DNA of 64,000 nt from contig JAAOOA010000464.1 in NCBI GenBank assembly GCA_012861695.1, forward strand, positions 1 through 64,000, given 5' to 3'. Of this stretch, positions 22,654-36,060 are shown piece after piece. Both the position numbers and the translations under genes were made by a program. Under the pieces are notes generated by a model. It worked only from the letters and a program-made list of their open reading frames with translations. It was not told the origin of the DNA and did not search any database. This DNA is from Trematomus loennbergii (lineage: Eukaryota > Chordata > Actinopteri > Perciformes > Nototheniidae). The number at the start of each line of letters is the position of its first letter. Positions within the stretch are counted from its first letter, which is position 1.

Positions 22654-24472
22654 AGCTCTGGCTGGGGTGTAGCGCTGGAGGAGTTCAGCTATATAGGCCG
22701 GAGCCAGCCCATTTAGTGCTTTAAAAACAAATAAAAGGATTTTAAAATCAATTCGGAACCAAACTGGAAGCCAGTGTAGTGAGGCCAGAATTGGGGTGAT
22801 GTGGTCACGCTTTTTGTGGCCAGTCAGAAGACGTGCAGCTGCGTTCTGAACTAGCTGCAGGCGTTTAATTGAGGCCTGGTCCATACCCACGTATAGAGCG
22901 TTGCAGTAATCCAGTCTCGAGGTTACAAAGGCGTTAATAACCCTTTCTAAGTCTTTAAAAGATAAATACGACTTGGTTTTGGCCAATAGTCTTATTTAAA
23001 AAAAGCAGGATTTGACTACGGTGCTGACCTGCTTGTCGAATTTAAAAGTGCTAGTGAAGGTCACTCCAAGGTTTTTGGGGTCCAAAAAAGATGACCTCGG
23101 TCTTGCTCTCTTTGAGGTTGAGAACGTTTTTGCTCAGCCAGGATTTTATCTCTATCAAGCAGTCCATCAACTGCTGTAGTGAGTGTTTGACATTTGCTTT
23201 GAGGGGCAGATAGATCTGTACATCGTCGGCGTAGCAGTGGAAGGGAATATTGTGTTTAGTGAGAATTGAACCTAGGGGCAGTATGTACAGTAGAAAAAGG
23301 ATGGGGCCCAGAATCGTGCCTTGGGGAACCCCACAGGTAAGAGGGCTTTGGCAGAGGAGAAGGCACCTAGCTGCACTGAGAAGCTACGGTCTGTCAGGTA
23401 GGACCTGAACCATGCAAGGGCAGAGCCTGTGATGGCAGCGGACTGTTCAAGCCGTGACAACAGGATGCTATGGTCCACAGACTCGAAGGCAGCTGTCGGG
23501 TCTAACAGCACCAGGACAGCTGGGCTACCTGAGTCGGCGGCTAGGGGCAGATCATTAAAAACTCTTAAAAGGCTGTTTCAGTACTGTGCATGGGTTTGAA
23601 GCCAGACTGAAACTTTTCATGGTTTTCATGCGTGGTTAAGAAAGACTGCAGCTGGGCGTAGACTACTCGCTCCAGGGCTTTTGATAAAAAAGGTAGCTGG
23701 GAGATGGGCCTACAATTTGCGAGAATGGAGGAGTCGAGATTTTTATTTTTAAGTAGTGGCTTGACCACGCATGTTTGAAGGCAGCTGGGACACATCCTGA
23801 GCTAAGAGAGGTGTTTATAAGTAATAAAATACTTGCTCCAACTGATTCGAAAACATCTCTGAGAAGGCGAGAGGAATGCTGTCTGAGGTGCAGTTTGTCG
23901 GGCGCAGGTGCTTGACTACATCCGAGAGAGAAGAGAGGGATACCTCAAAGTGGTCGAGACAGCAGGGCACAGAAAAGGAGCAGAATCTGGGGTAGCACTA
24001 GTGTGGGCTAGCCTAAGCGCAGATACTTTTTCAATAAAAAATGTAAGAAACTTATCACAGAGAGTAGTCGATGGACAATAGAAGAAACATCACAGGGATT
24101 AATGATAGAGTTGAGGACATTAAAAAGAACGGCTTTTTGGAGACAGAGAAATGTGCTCTGTTTTGGCTGCTTTGACTGCCGTCTGGTAGTCAGAAAGGCA
24201 AGCACGAAGGATTTCTAGGGAGACATGGAGTTTATCCTTTTTCCATTTTCTCTCTGCACGCCTGCAAGCGCGTCTGAGAGCACGAGTACAGTCATTGAGC
24301 CACGGCTCTGATAGAACTTTGGTGCGTCTAAGCGTAAAAGGAGCAACAGAATCCAGTATTAGTGTGCATGTCGAGTCAAACATGGAGATAAGCTCATCAG
24401 CATTAAAAGCACAGTTCACATCTAATTTACAGATCGGAGAAGCATTAAAAACATCAGAGAACTGTGAGGCAG
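22654..24472 (-). pseudogene. LINE linker and reverse transcriptase, broken
   Basis: Minus-strand pieces: linker 'RTKVLSEPWLNDCTRALRR' (24120-24400); fingers 'CVVKPLLKNKNLDSSILANCRPISQLPFLSKALE' (23565-23795); palm 'AFESVDHSILLSRL' (23272-23511); and C-terminus 'AFVTSRLDYCNALYVG', 'AAARLLTGHKKRDHITPILASLHWLP' (22642-22986). The usual '[10 protein letters not shown]' box has decayed at 23300-23345. The C-terminus continues past the TTAA element at 21476 as 'GHRAFAAAGPRLWNTLPFHVRSA'. Dead copy. Confidence 0.85.
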
Positions 24473-25168
24473 TCAAGGGGTTAATCGAACGCAGACGACG
24501 CGCAGGGGCACGTGATTCGACTCCTGCGGAAGGGATGAGGTTGTAAACAGAACCGGTAAATGGTCTGAGATACGCGTTGCTGCACATATTTCATCCACAG
24601 ATACAGACAGTCCAAACGATAATACTAAGTCCAAAGTGTGTCCTTTTTCGTGTGTTGGGCCAGCCACGGACTGAACGAGACCAAAAGAATCAAGGAGATT
24701 TAAAAAGTCCCTAACCAGAGGTTTGGACTCGCAACACACATGGACATTGAAGTCTCCGGAGATCAAAACACGATCATATTTCACCATGATCCCGGACAGA
24801 AAGTCAGAAAAGTCATTTATGAAATCCTTATTGCACTTTGGCGGACGATACACGACTGCGCAGAGTATAGGCGAGGCCGGGTTCAGTTCAAAAAGCTGCA
24901 ACTCAAAGCTAGCATAGCTAGTTACAGGGTGAAGCAATCGGCATTGGAGGCTAGCTCTAAACACTGATGCTATGCCCCCACCATGGCCGGTGGCACGGGG
25001 GGAGCTGAAGAATGTACAGTCAGGAGGAAGAAGTTCAGAGAACGGTGTATACTCGCCAGCGTGGACCCAGGTCTCCGTCAGGAACATAAAATCCAGTTCA
25101 CGAGAGGTGAAGAAGTCGTTTAGCAGGAACGTTTTGTTTGCTATCGACCTAGCATTTAGCAAAGCCAT
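24473..25168 (-). pseudogene. LINE APE endonuclease
   Basis: This 231-codon frame begins 'MALLNARSIANKTFLLNDF'. It shows the endonuclease motif series: 'FMFLTETW', 'GGGIASVFR', 'AVVYRPPK', 'VLISGDFNVHV', 'THEKGHTLDLVLS' and 'ISDHLPVLF'. All main catalytic landmarks (N, E, GDFN, D/SDH) are visible, so the domain itself is largely intact. The protein leaves frame around 24480-24580, where the linker continues in another frame (24120-24587). Confidence 0.88.
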
Positions 25169-25690
25169 GCAAAGTTTTCGCTCCGGGCTTGCCGACGAGC
25201 TGTGCGTGTTGAACGCCGCGCGGGCCGGGAGCAGTCAGTCGGGCAGGAGGAGCTGCCAGCGGGCCCAGCAGAGTCCGCAGCTCCGGAAAAACAGGGCGAA
25301 TCCACCGATCCCTCACATGGCGTGCAGCGGGAGGGCCATGACATCCGAGGCGTGGATAAGTCCCAGAAGAAGCCGTCAGGTATGCCTTAAGATGGACCAG
25401 TGCACCACCACGCTTTCCCCGTCGTCTAAAGCGCTTTCGGCGAGGCAGGATGCAGGGCAACCGGCGCAGGTAGGTGGGAATATCGACAGTAGAGGGGGGG
25501 GGGACGATTTATGGTTGCCAGATGTAGGTTTGGGCAGCAATATCAACTCCAGTGAGGGTCTGAGGTGGAGGAGAGCTTGGCGATCGTAAACGAGCAGAGC
25601 AGAGACATTCTGACAAACATAAAACAAAAACAGGATAGCTAAAGGTAGAGAGCTGAGGAGCGGCGAGCCGACACAGGCGCCATCTTCCCA

Positions 25691-27866
25691 CACACTGGTC
25701 ACAGCTGTACGGTTAGAGCATGGTTTACCAAATAACTTTGCATGGTGATGAATAACTGTCTAAATTTCACCAGGATACACAAAATCAGGAATGCAGTTTG
25801 AGGTGGAAAAAAATAAGGATTTTATTTACCCAATATATGTACAGTTTTAAGATGGGTAACAACATCAATTAGGATGAAACAAAAAGGTGTATTATTAATG
25901 ATATACACAGACACAATCTAGAATTCATGGATAAACAAAACGTCACAAAAATGGGTGACATCCTGTGTGCTCTTCTGCCCAAGAGCAACTCACATACCCC
26001 CCTTCATCGCCACACTGCATGAATTTATAGCACTACTGGCCAGTCCATTGTTGCGTGCAGGGGAAAAGGCTCTAAAAAGGGGTGGCTTAAATGGAGTGGC
26101 CTCTTTAAACACCCCTCAGGGTTTGAGAGGAATGGCGTAGTCCAATTAGCTGACACATCTATAGAGGCAGGTGGTTTTCATCAGCTCAGCCTTTTGCCAG
26201 GAGCAAGTTGAGCTGCAAGACACTGACAATAGGATTACACACAACCCAATTAACAATAGATATTTTAAACAAGATTGCGTGCACTCAATCTAGCAAAATA
26301 AAGCTGTTTCAAATAAATGTGTCTGTCTGATGTAAAACAAAAAGCATACCCTTTAGCATGTGTGTTTGTTTGTGAGGCTTGTAGCCCTCACAGGTAGACA
26401 AAGGAAGAAAACTCTATTCCACACAGGAAAGGGTGAGCATTAGGAGAAGAAGGGGAGGAACAGTGAGAGAGGAGGTGGTTTTGAACCTTAGGATAGGGCT
26501 ATGTAATTTAAATGGAAGACTCAAAATCCTGGGCAAACAGCTGACTGTTTGATATATGTGGGGAGGAAGAAATGGAGGCTAGGGGTGACTAGGGACAACA
26601 AAAGACATACTGGATTATGGGAAAAATAGCTCAGAAAGGGGATGTTCGGTTGGCTATCTCCAAAGAACTGGATTGATGAATAACTAGCACAGTAAAATGG
26701 CAGTCGTGCAACAACATGGATACAAGCTGCAAAACCATAGAAGAAGACACTCACTGCGAGATTTCCATCCGATGACGTCAACCTACCTGTTTACCAAATC
26801 TTCTGCCTGGCCCTGACCGATCTTCTGGCTGTCCCCTGCTGGTTTATCTGCTTGGACTCCTGAACCTGCTGAGATTTGACATTAACTGTCATTGCCAAAT
26901 TCACATGCATTCTGCAGTGTGCATAATACGATGTTGCAGATATTTTTACATTTTGGCTTAAAGTTGATTCCATTTGGTAAAGGGTCATAATCACATACAT
27001 TTTTTAAATGATTCAATGGTTATTCATAATTTAGGCAACATTTCAGGTTTGCTTTCATGCGTTGGAAGTTTTCTTTTAGAAACTTTCTCCTGTACACAAC
27101 CAGATGCCAGTATGACCTTTTCTTTTCTGTATGACCAGCACAAAGTGGGTCAGGTTGTGTAATACAGAGGAAGGAAGTGAAAAACATCATGTCTGTCTGG
27201 TCCCCATGTGGCCTCAGTGGGATGAAGGGGGAGGAGGGATATGTTTTTGAGGTGACACATGGTTTTTCTCAGCCCAGACAGATCAACATCTCCCTGGCCT
27301 TCTCGAGTCTTCAGGCAAACAGCTGAGACTTGACTCAATTCTGGTCTGTTTCTGCTGCCTTCCTCAATGTGGTTTGTGTTTGATCTCAAGTTTGAAGCAC
27401 GCCTCCTTAGAGGAATGGAAAGCTTGTGACCTTGGATTAACAATGCTCCAACTATTTCCCAGGTGCGTTTTAAGTAGTATCAAGGGTGTGATATAACCCT
27501 TAAAGCCTTTTTTTTCATTCATTCTTAGGGTTTTATTGGAGAGTTAGAGTCAAATGATGTTTCCATGGTGCTACTTCTTCAATGTATTAGACATCATACT
27601 GATTAGGTAAAATGAAAGATGGCAAAAATGGGGCAAAAGTCTCATCCAAAAGTCAGATTTAAACCAATTATATACAAATAAAATACTTTCTGGGGAAATC
27701 TGATATTTTTAAGTACATTTAGTAACTGAACCATTTTAGACATCCACACAAATGTTGTAATATTGGCATATTTCATGCTAAAATTGTTATATGCATCTGC
27801 GGCCAAAATACATAATGTGCTTTGTTATATTCCATGTATTTATTAAGCAAAATTAATCAGATTTGT
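25691..27866. other. Unassigned interval
   Basis: Low-complexity and AT-rich stretches alternate with ordinary sequence. No exon-like frame, terminal repeat pair or RNA gene is recognised. It could be single-copy intergenic or intronic DNA. Confidence 0.4.
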
Positions 27867-28204
27867 ATCATAATCAGAGGTGGCAAAAGTACACACTCTC
27901 TTTACTTAAGTAGATACTTGTGTAATCTTGTGTACTGATTCAACTTTTTACTTAAGTAAAAGTACAAAAGTACAGTCTCTGAAATGTACTCACAGTAAGA
28001 AGTAACGTTTAAACTGGCTGTTTTTGTGCAAAGTTAACTAAACCTTACATCATATTAATATAATATGAATATAAGTGAAAAGGAGCTTCATTTCAACTTT
28101 TATTACTGCCATTCTGAATGTATTCAGCGTGAACAACAAAACAAAGTACCTACTGTATATTTGCTCTCGCCAACATCATTCGGTCTACCGAAAATGTATT
28201 ATCT

Positions 28205-28520
28205 CTTCGATTTACACACGGCATCTATTGCACGTCTGTCCATCCTGGGAGAGGGATCCCTCCTCTGTTGCTCTCCTCGAGGTTTCTCCCATTTTTCCCT
28301 TTGAAATGTGGGTTTTTCTCTGGAAGTTTTTCCTTGTACGATGTGAGGGTCTAAGGACAGAGGGTGTCGTTTTTCTCATGCTGATATTCTGAACAAACTG
28401 TGCTGTTGTATTTGCTGTAAAGTGTCTTTACTGTAGGGTATTTTTTTATATTTATTATTTTGTGCAGCAAAAATCGTTTAAAAATGTGCTATATAAATAA
28501 AACTTGATTTGATTTGATTG
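28205..28520 (+). repeat. SINE/LINE 3' segment with ATTTGATTTGATT tail
   Basis: The segment runs from 'gtccatcctgggagaggg' through 'gaggtttctcccatttttcc' to 'aaaatgtgctatataaataa' and ends in a (gattt)n tail at 28505-28520. This arrangement is a common fish retroposon 3' region. The tail type matches that of the antisense LINE at 21116. No 5' promoter boxes were identified. Confidence 0.65.
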
Positions 28521-29072
28521 TAGATGGGTTACTTTGCCTTAATATAGGCCAAAACAAATCAAACACAAATGATTATAGTGCATTCGCCACGAATCATTTT
28601 GCGCCCACAACTTCAAACATCTCCCTCAAGTAAGGCCATGGATGCGGGATGTCTTAATGGTGGTCTGATGAATCGCCTCCTCGATGTTATCTTCATTTTC
28701 AGTAATGTCGCTGAATGTACTAGCGTTACTCATGGACATTATGCCGTTAGACCTTTCTCCCTTAACGTCTTTGCCAAGCTGTTTCGTCATACGTCTTTTA
28801 CGTTGTTTACGTTGTTTTTGTCTGTCGTGCATGATCTGCACACCATGGCTCGTCTTCTCTACGTGTTATTGTCCCATCCACTTAGTTTTAAATCAGTCTT
28901 GATGTCGGGGAAGGCCCACAATGATGCAAAATAAAAATAATTGATCATTCAACGCACATGCATTAAAACGAAAGTAACGTGCCTGTTTTGAAAATATAAG
29001 AAGTAGAAAGTACAGATATTTGTGTTAAAATGTAGGGAGTAAAAGTAAAAAGTCGTCAGAAAAATAAATACT

Positions 29073-30205
29073 TAACCTGTTCAACCCGGAGGCCCCCTGC
29101 GGGTTTCTTTTTCACGAAACTGTGTCTCAGGGCTTCTTAACATTTAAAAACCTATTAATGTGTCATACCCACTTAACGGGAAGAAACTCAGCTAACTAAC
29201 GATGCGAGCCATTTTTACCAAAAAAACACAAGTCTCACAAGAAGCGTCTAAATGAGCCCTGAGCGAAAAAATGGTAACGCACTTAGCACAGAACTCTAGG
29301 TATAAATACCCTTATTACATATCGGATCTGCACAAACAAGATATCGTTTAGCAAGCTGAGATTCCAGAAATATAAGTATCATCACTGAGCGATCAGAGCT
29401 CGCGACAGGGGAAGCAAACACAGACCTCACAACACGGAGCTTTACGGAGCAAACACGGCCAATTTGTCTTACCTTTTGCTGTTTCTGATCAAAAGTTGTG
29501 TTCAATGGCATCAAAACGATAAAAACGCTGCTGAAGGTTAATCCAATGGTTAATCCAATGTGTCTGTGTCACTTTGAAATGATTACTGATAATCCATCTT
29601 CATATTTACTCGTTTGAGCCTTGGTTTCAGTTTTCAGTTTTCGGAGCGTAACATAGCTTTCGACTGCGTGCGCGTCACTCTCACTCCTCAATGGTAACGT
29701 GTGTGTGTATGTGGAACTTCCCCTTCGATTCTATTGGCTCTAATGGTTCAAAAGAGATGTCAATCACCAAAATCAACCAATGGGTTCCAGAGAAACGGCA
29801 AATACACCCAAATGGGTTTTTCTTTCTTCTAAATCTCTCTAAAAAGGTCAAATTTCACTTGTTTTGCATCAATCTTGATACAGGGTACTTATTATATGTT
29901 ATAGTTTGGATTCCTAAAGCTTTTAGTCTACTATCCCATCATTCAAGGGTGGTTTTCACTATAAGTAATGTTTTGGACGGACACTATAATTTACATTTCT
30001 TTTACTATGTTCAATCTGAATTTACTTTAAAATAAAACATTTATATGATTCTGACTCTTCTACATCCAACTCACAGGTTTATCATTGCTTTGAGGAAAAA
30101 GATTATTAATTTACCCCTTTTAGAAGTGAAGTTATAGTAATTTGTTCTGGAATATCATTTTCGAGCCTGAGACCTGAAAAACAGGCTCAGGGCTTAACAG
30201 GTTAA
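29073..30205. mobile_element. TTAA element, CCTSTTAAG family, copy 2
   Basis: The element is 29077-30201, with ends CCTGTTCAACC and GGGCTTAACAGG and TTAA at 29073-29076 and 30202-30205. It is collinear with 21477-22649, including 'ctcagggcttcttaacattt', the 'gcgacaggggaagcaaacac' block and the terminal hairpin. It is more diverged than the copy at 58.6 kb. It is inserted in the hAT at 27875-30280. Confidence 0.88.
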
Positions 30206-30288
30206 GTAAAGTACAGATACCTGAAAAATCGACTTAAGTACAGTAACGAAGTATTTCTACTTCGTTACTTCCCACCTCTGATCATAAT

Positions 30289-31032
30289 TAAAGCAGTATC
30301 ATTCGTACAAGTACAATATATACATTTAATGGCCAATATAGTTGTAAGAATCTCCTCCAGAAGTTTTTATTCAGTCAACTTTGAAGCCTACAGATGCAAG
30401 CCTCATCATAAAGAACACCATATGCCTACACTGGAAGCATATGCTTCCACAAAAAATACATCCATCTATTTTACTCGCGCTCAAGCACACATACAGACTG
30501 ACACACACAAACATGATGCACAGCAGGAGAGGGAATAAATCTACTCGACTTTCTCAGAAGTGTCTGTGGCCTGAGACATGCATCAGGGGCACACAGTCTG
30601 GATTTCCAGCGGCGCTGAAGGTCCCAACAGAAAGCCAGCTGCTCCATCACACTCTTCACCTGAGGCCACACTCATTTAGAAATGCTGAACTCCAAACAGC
30701 CTCATGGCGGGCCAAGATCTCATCATTAGTGTTTCACCTCTACTGCCCCGGCTCTGACCTCTGACCATACACTTCAGAGATTATGTAAGGGATAATGTGC
30801 AGCGAGGCAGTCATTAATTATTACATGGTTAGATACAGTACAAAAACAGATTTGACTCTAAATGATGATTTTAAATACATTTTATTGATTACAAAATGAT
30901 TGTATTGCTTCCGTTGACCAACAATTGTCTGTTTAACTGCGTACCAACGGCTGCAACTGCGATGACACTTAAAATGGCGGTGCACTGATTGAGTTTTCTG
31001 TAACTGTCCAAGTCTGTTCACATTTCCTTTTC
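30289..31032. other. Unassigned interval
   Basis: No recognisable element or gene. Several short frames occur on both strands without domains. Confidence 0.4.
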
Positions 31033-31253
31033 TATTACAGGGTTCCTGCAGGTTTCGCCTACTCAAATTTAAGACTTTTTAAGACCACTTTGAATAGAAT
31101 TTAAGACGTATTTCAAGGCAAGACAGTATGAAGGAAAATTGCTATGAAAGAAGAAATACGTCCCATAATTACTTACAAAGTAAATGTAAAGGCATAACAG
31201 TACAGAACTGTGTTAGCGTGTTAGACAAAAAGTGTATGTGTGTGTCTGTGTGT

Positions 31254-31993
<740 letters not shown>

Positions 31994-32739
31994 GAGCTAT
32001 ATTCAGAGCTCTGCTGCCTTGGCTACAATCTTTCATCGTTGCTGTTGTATGATTGGTGTTTAGCTACGGTATTTAGCGTCTACAGCACCTCCGCTTTTAG
32101 GGTTGACGTAGACCCACACGTCGCCCAGAGGTCCCCCGGTGTTGTTGCGGGAGCTGCTGCACACGTTCCCCTCCACTGGTTTCAACCAAGCACTAAATTC
32201 GATGTTTTCCAACCAAATACGGTTGAACTTACACTTTCCCATATTTATTTGTAAGTAGATTTGAAGATACATGAGTTTCTGACTGTCGCTAGCTGAAGCT
32301 TGCTTGCTAGGTTACTAGCTGGGTGTTCTCCAATAAGGGGCCGGGGGAAACAAAGTTAGTGATTACTGGTTCCATGTTGATTTATTTCAATACAAATTGT
32401 TGGGGGGAACTGAAAGGCTCTTATCGTACTGGTTACTTTGCAGCCCGGACATTTCCCCCAAAACACATATAGACGCGATCGCAACACAGAAGTACCTTTC
32501 AAATCCCATCATTTTTAAGACCTTCTAAATCATATTTAAGACCTTTCTTATTTTTTGGTCATATTTAAGACCTTTTTAAGGCCTTAAATTCAGATTATCA
32601 AATTTAAGACTTTTTAAGACCCCGCGGGAACCCTGTATTAACCAGTCCTTAAACACTGCCAGAGCCCATACTGTGGTGTTCCTTTTAGTGTTTACTTCCT
32701 GTCTGTCTTCTCCTGCTGTTCCCTTCAGTGTTTACTTCC

Positions 32740-32965
32740 TGGGTGTTTCTCAATGTCGAGGAAGGCTCCTCCAGAGCCACTATTTCAAGGATGCTATCGT
32801 CATCGAATCCCGCCGAAGGACTGTTCCAATGTCCAGGATCCTTGGAATTCTACCAAGGACTGAATCCTTCATTGCGGGAAATTTTGAGGATGCACCAGCG
32901 TATCCTCTGCGGTCTTAAAATCCCCACAATGCTTTGCGCACAGATCTATTTCCGGCAACAGTGAT
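32740..32965 (+). repeat. DNA-repeat left portion starting GGGTGTTTCTCAATGTCGAG
   Basis: The start 'gggtgtttctcaatgtcg' and the body 'aaggatcc/ttggaattctaccaagg' look like a dispersed non-autonomous element. No matching right end or target duplication was found. Two overlapping open frames are probably fortuitous. Confidence 0.35.
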
Positions 32966-33718
32966 GTTTAAAAGAGGCGTGACACACGGCTGGACTTATC
33001 TCAACCAATGACAGCTCTGCATACTATATCCCCTGGATATTAGGCTCCTTTTTTTATTTTATTAACTGCTTTAATCGTGACGCGATGTTTACAGTGAGAA
33101 CAGCTGCTGAGGTACGTGCAGAACAGTGTGTATAATATATATCACTCAATAATATAACAGGCCTAAAATACACTGTTTATTTTTAGGCTTTAGTAGATAT
33201 CTACAAACAAAGAGTAGATCTTTCTCTAAACCATATAGTGCTCTTCATAATAAAATATACAACGGCTGTAGCCTGATATTATATGCTTGAGGAGCTGTAG
33301 ATGTGTGTTGTCCAGTGTGTTTTCATTCCATGACCTTAAATTGACTGGATTTCTTTCGGAGGACTAATAGACTGCACATACTGTAGTCACCTAATCAGAT
33401 CGTCCTCCTTAGCTGCGGTCTGCTAGCAAAATATTGCAGACGTCTGAAATCTCCAAATTCACTATCAGAATCGAGTATTCATCTAAGCCAGGGTGCCCAA
33501 CCAGTCGATCGCGATCGACCGGAGATGTGTCTAAAAAATATATATATATTCTGTTTTATCGTTAATGTCCTATAACATAATCTTCCTGTGCCAGAATAAT
33601 GCACTTGAACGCATCAAAGCTTTGTGATTGGCCGGCGTGACCCCATGTGTCGGGGCGTGGCTGGTGGGCAGTGGGCACTAGTAGTTAGCTGACGTTGTCC
33701 GTGTCAACAGGAGTGACA

Positions 33719-34602
33719 GTCCGCACTAGTGATGGGAATTCCGGCTCTTCTTGGTGAGCCGGATCATTTGGCTCGGCTCACCAAGAAGAGCCTCTTTCGG
33801 CTCCCAAACGGCTCTTCAGTTTACCACATATGATACCTTTTATAATTCAATCAAATGTAGCCCTGTTTTGACTAATGATTTATATGTGTACACATATCAC
33901 TTAAATTATTCAATACATCCTTTGTACTGAAGTATTCAAAAGTAAAAATTACATGTTTAATATCAATTATTTGCTGCGGCCAATTGTTTTCATTGCATTT
34001 ACAGACCCTTGTATCTCTCTGATACCACCCAATGAATGCACAGACTTGCTTGTAGAACCACGCTACACAAAGCAGATAGCAACACCTATAAAAACTTAAG
34101 CATAGACATTTAAAAAAAGGGGCTACTGTATCGACATTTTAAAATTATATTTAAAGAAAAGGCCCTGACAAAACAGCAGGGCTCTATTTCAGTATTAACT
34201 ATAGAAAAAAAGACAGCAACAGCTGACATCAAATCTTTGCTGAGCCCAAGGATAATCATAAATAAATAACATAGTGAAAATAAATATATTGCAATGCTCA
34301 GTACAGCAGCATCCAACCGTCTCTAATCATAAAAAAACATAATACAAATAAATGTATTGCAATGCTCAAAACAGCAGCATCCAACAGTCTCTAATCCTTG
34401 GATATTACATGTCACTGCATGCATGCATGGAGCAGCTGTAGCGCGGAGATCATCATATCATTCTGTCTTGTATTACTTAACAACAAAAAAATAACAAAAA
34501 AAAACGGCTCGTTCGCGGGCGCGAGCCGGCTCCCGTCGTTCAATTAAAAGAGCCGGCTCTTTGAGCCGGCTCGTTCGCGACCGACACATCACTAGTCCGC
34601 AC
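33719..34602. mobile_element. Nested hAT element TAGTGATG..., duplication GTCCGCAC
   Basis: The element is 33727-34594, with ends TAGTGATGGG and CACATCACTA. GTCCGCAC is duplicated exactly at 33719-33726 and 34595-34602. Both subterminal regions carry several 'ggctc/gagcc' words in opposite orientations (for example 'gagccggctc' at 34550-34572), which can fold back. The interior is AT-rich and non-coding. Confidence 0.93.
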
Positions 34603-34620
34603 ACACACAAGACCGCAATT

Positions 34621-35055
34621 ATGGCAGAAGCAAAAAAGCCCAAAATATATAATTTTCACTCCGAGTGGGAGGATGATTATTTTTGTATCTATTCCAATTC
34701 AAAGTCCATCTGTCTCATCTGCAATGCGAGCGTGGCTTTATCGAAGAAGAGTAATTTAGGAGCGGCATTTCAAAACAGTGCACAAACGCTACGAGACGGA
34801 ATTCCCTCCTAATTCTGCCCTACGCTCCCAAAAGGTGAGGGACCTGAAAGGACAGCCAAATGCACAGCAGTCCATTTTCACCAGGCCCAACAACAAGAGC
34901 AAGGCTGCTACCATAGCATCTTATCGTGTCAGTCACGTTTTGCGAAACACATGAAGTCTTTCAAAGACGGCGAAGTTGTGAAAGAAGCATTCCTGGAGGC
35001 TGCCGAGGTGCTTTTTGGGGAAAGTAAAAATAACAGTAGCACTTCAACAGGTTTT
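34621..35055 (+). pseudogene. hAT transposase N-terminus with BED-type zinc finger
   Basis: ATG at 34621 starts 'MAEAKKPKIYNFHSEWEDDY'. It continues 'SICLICNASVALSKKSNL', a C-x2-C half finger of the ZBED/GTF2IRD2-like hAT transposase group. A frame change near 34755 hides the His pair, which continues in another frame, followed by 'NNKSKAATIASYRV'. Stops and a second frame change near 34950 follow. Similarity ends near 35040 and the 3' element sequence begins, so the catalytic core is deleted. Confidence 0.78.
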
Positions 35056-35841
35056 TGATATAATAAAAACTCAAGTTAGATACCGTTATTAATCAGCTGT
35101 AAGTTTTAGTTTGTTTGAACTTATTCATTATAATTATTGTACAAAATGGTATAAGAATGCAAACATTAAGATCTGTTCTGTTTAAATTGATTATAGTCTA
35201 TTATCAATTCAGGTTAAGAAACTAGTGTTGCTTGCATCCTATTTTAAAGGCATTTCTTTTTATACTCTACTAAAATGCAACAGAAAAAGGGTTTGATTCT
35301 ATTAATTTTGTCTTTTTTATTGCACTTTGGCAGCAGATTCCTGTGTAGCTTCAGATCTGAGTTGTCTTAGTAAGCCTAATTTATACTTTTGTAGCAACAC
35401 TATTTTTATATAATGGCAAAGAAAGGGTTCAGAGTCTTTTCTTTTTTTCCTGTGTCATATGTGGCAGCACTGTTCAATGTTTCTTGAAAACATGACCCAC
35501 TGTAGTATGTGACATGTGAATAAACTCCAACTCTGTATCAACAACACTGTTGTGTAACTTCAGTTAAATACTTGTATGTGTGTAGATTAGAAAGAGGTAA
35601 GATAAAGGATCTGCAGTATTTTATGAAGTATTAATTGTACAAAGGTCAGTTTTATACAAGTAGAAGTGTGTATTTACCTGGTAGTAGGCTGTCAGTAATG
35701 GCAACGCCTCTATTTGGACTGGTAGATCTCGGCAGACTGGCAACTTTAAAAGTAGCTCTCGGTTCAAAAAAGGTTGGGCACCCCTGATCTAAGCCGTGTA
35801 ATAATTTAAAATAAATGCTCAGATATTAGTAGAAGCCTTTC

Positions 35842-36060
35842 TTAAAGGTCTCCTATTATACTATTTTTAATAGTGTTTGAATTGTGAGAATTGTTTTCCT
35901 CAAAATACCAAACAGATCACCCATTGTAGCCATACCCCTCTATTTCAGCCCTGTTACTAAAGTGCTGATTCTGGGTCCGTAGCTTTAAATATTGCCAAAC
36001 TGCTGCTGGCCACGCCCCTTTTGGAGCGTGCATGAGCTCTCCTCTGTGAAGAGAGAGGGC
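35842..36060 (+). mobile_element. TTAA element left-end fragment (AGGTCTCCTATTATAC)
   Basis: TTAA at 35842-35845 is followed by AGGTCTCCTATTATACTAT, a typical left end of fish TTAA MITEs. The fragment is cut at 36060 by a hAT-derived sequence. No right end was found. Confidence 0.5.

Larger units (their letters stand above)
21116..25690 (-). mobile_element. Rex1/L2-like LINE, antisense, near full length
   Basis: In minus-strand order there is a 5' start near 25690 ('gatggcgcctgtgtcgg'), a basic 5' region, endonuclease (25168-24473), linker, reverse transcriptase (about 24120-22654 with a continuation at 21476-21333), and a 3' end of 'gtgctttataaataaaactt' type with a (gattt)n tail at 21116-21130. 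A TTAA element (21477-22649) interrupts the C-terminal region. Multiple frameshifts and stops are present, for example in the palm region at 23272-23795. Clade assignment (Rex1/Babar versus L2) is from motif style only. Confidence 0.88.
27867..30288. mobile_element. hAT element CAGAGGTGG..., 8-bp duplication ATCATAAT
   Basis: The element is 27875-30280, with ends CAGAGGTGGCAAAAGTAC and TACTTCCCACCTCTG. ATCATAAT is duplicated exactly at 27867-27874 and 30281-30288. Subterminal regions are packed with 'acttaagta/aagtac' words. It hosts a LINE/SINE tail (28205-28520) and a TTAA element (29077-30201). The remaining core has no complete transposase; a 121-codon frame at 28569-28934 has no recognised domain. 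Confidence 0.92.
33481..35794 (+). mobile_element. hAT element CAGGGTGCCCAACC..., duplication ATCTAAGC
   Basis: The element is 33489-35786, with ends CAGGGTGCCCAACC and GGTTGGGCACCCCTG. ATCTAAGC is duplicated exactly (33481-33488, 35787-35794). A 'cgatcgcgatcg' palindrome lies just inside the left end. It carries the start of a BED-finger transposase (34621 on) and is otherwise internally deleted. A second hAT (33727-34594) is nested in its 5' part. Removing the nested hAT rejoins 'agtccgcac' to 'acacac'. Confidence 0.93.

Noticed and set aside
24972..25589. 205-codon plus-strand frame
   Set aside because: Antisense shadow of the LINE endonuclease and its 5' region.
25691..27866. Search for host exons in the longest non-repeat interval
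   Set aside because: Short frames only, no recognisable domain, no consistent splice-site-bounded frame by eye. Left as unassigned.
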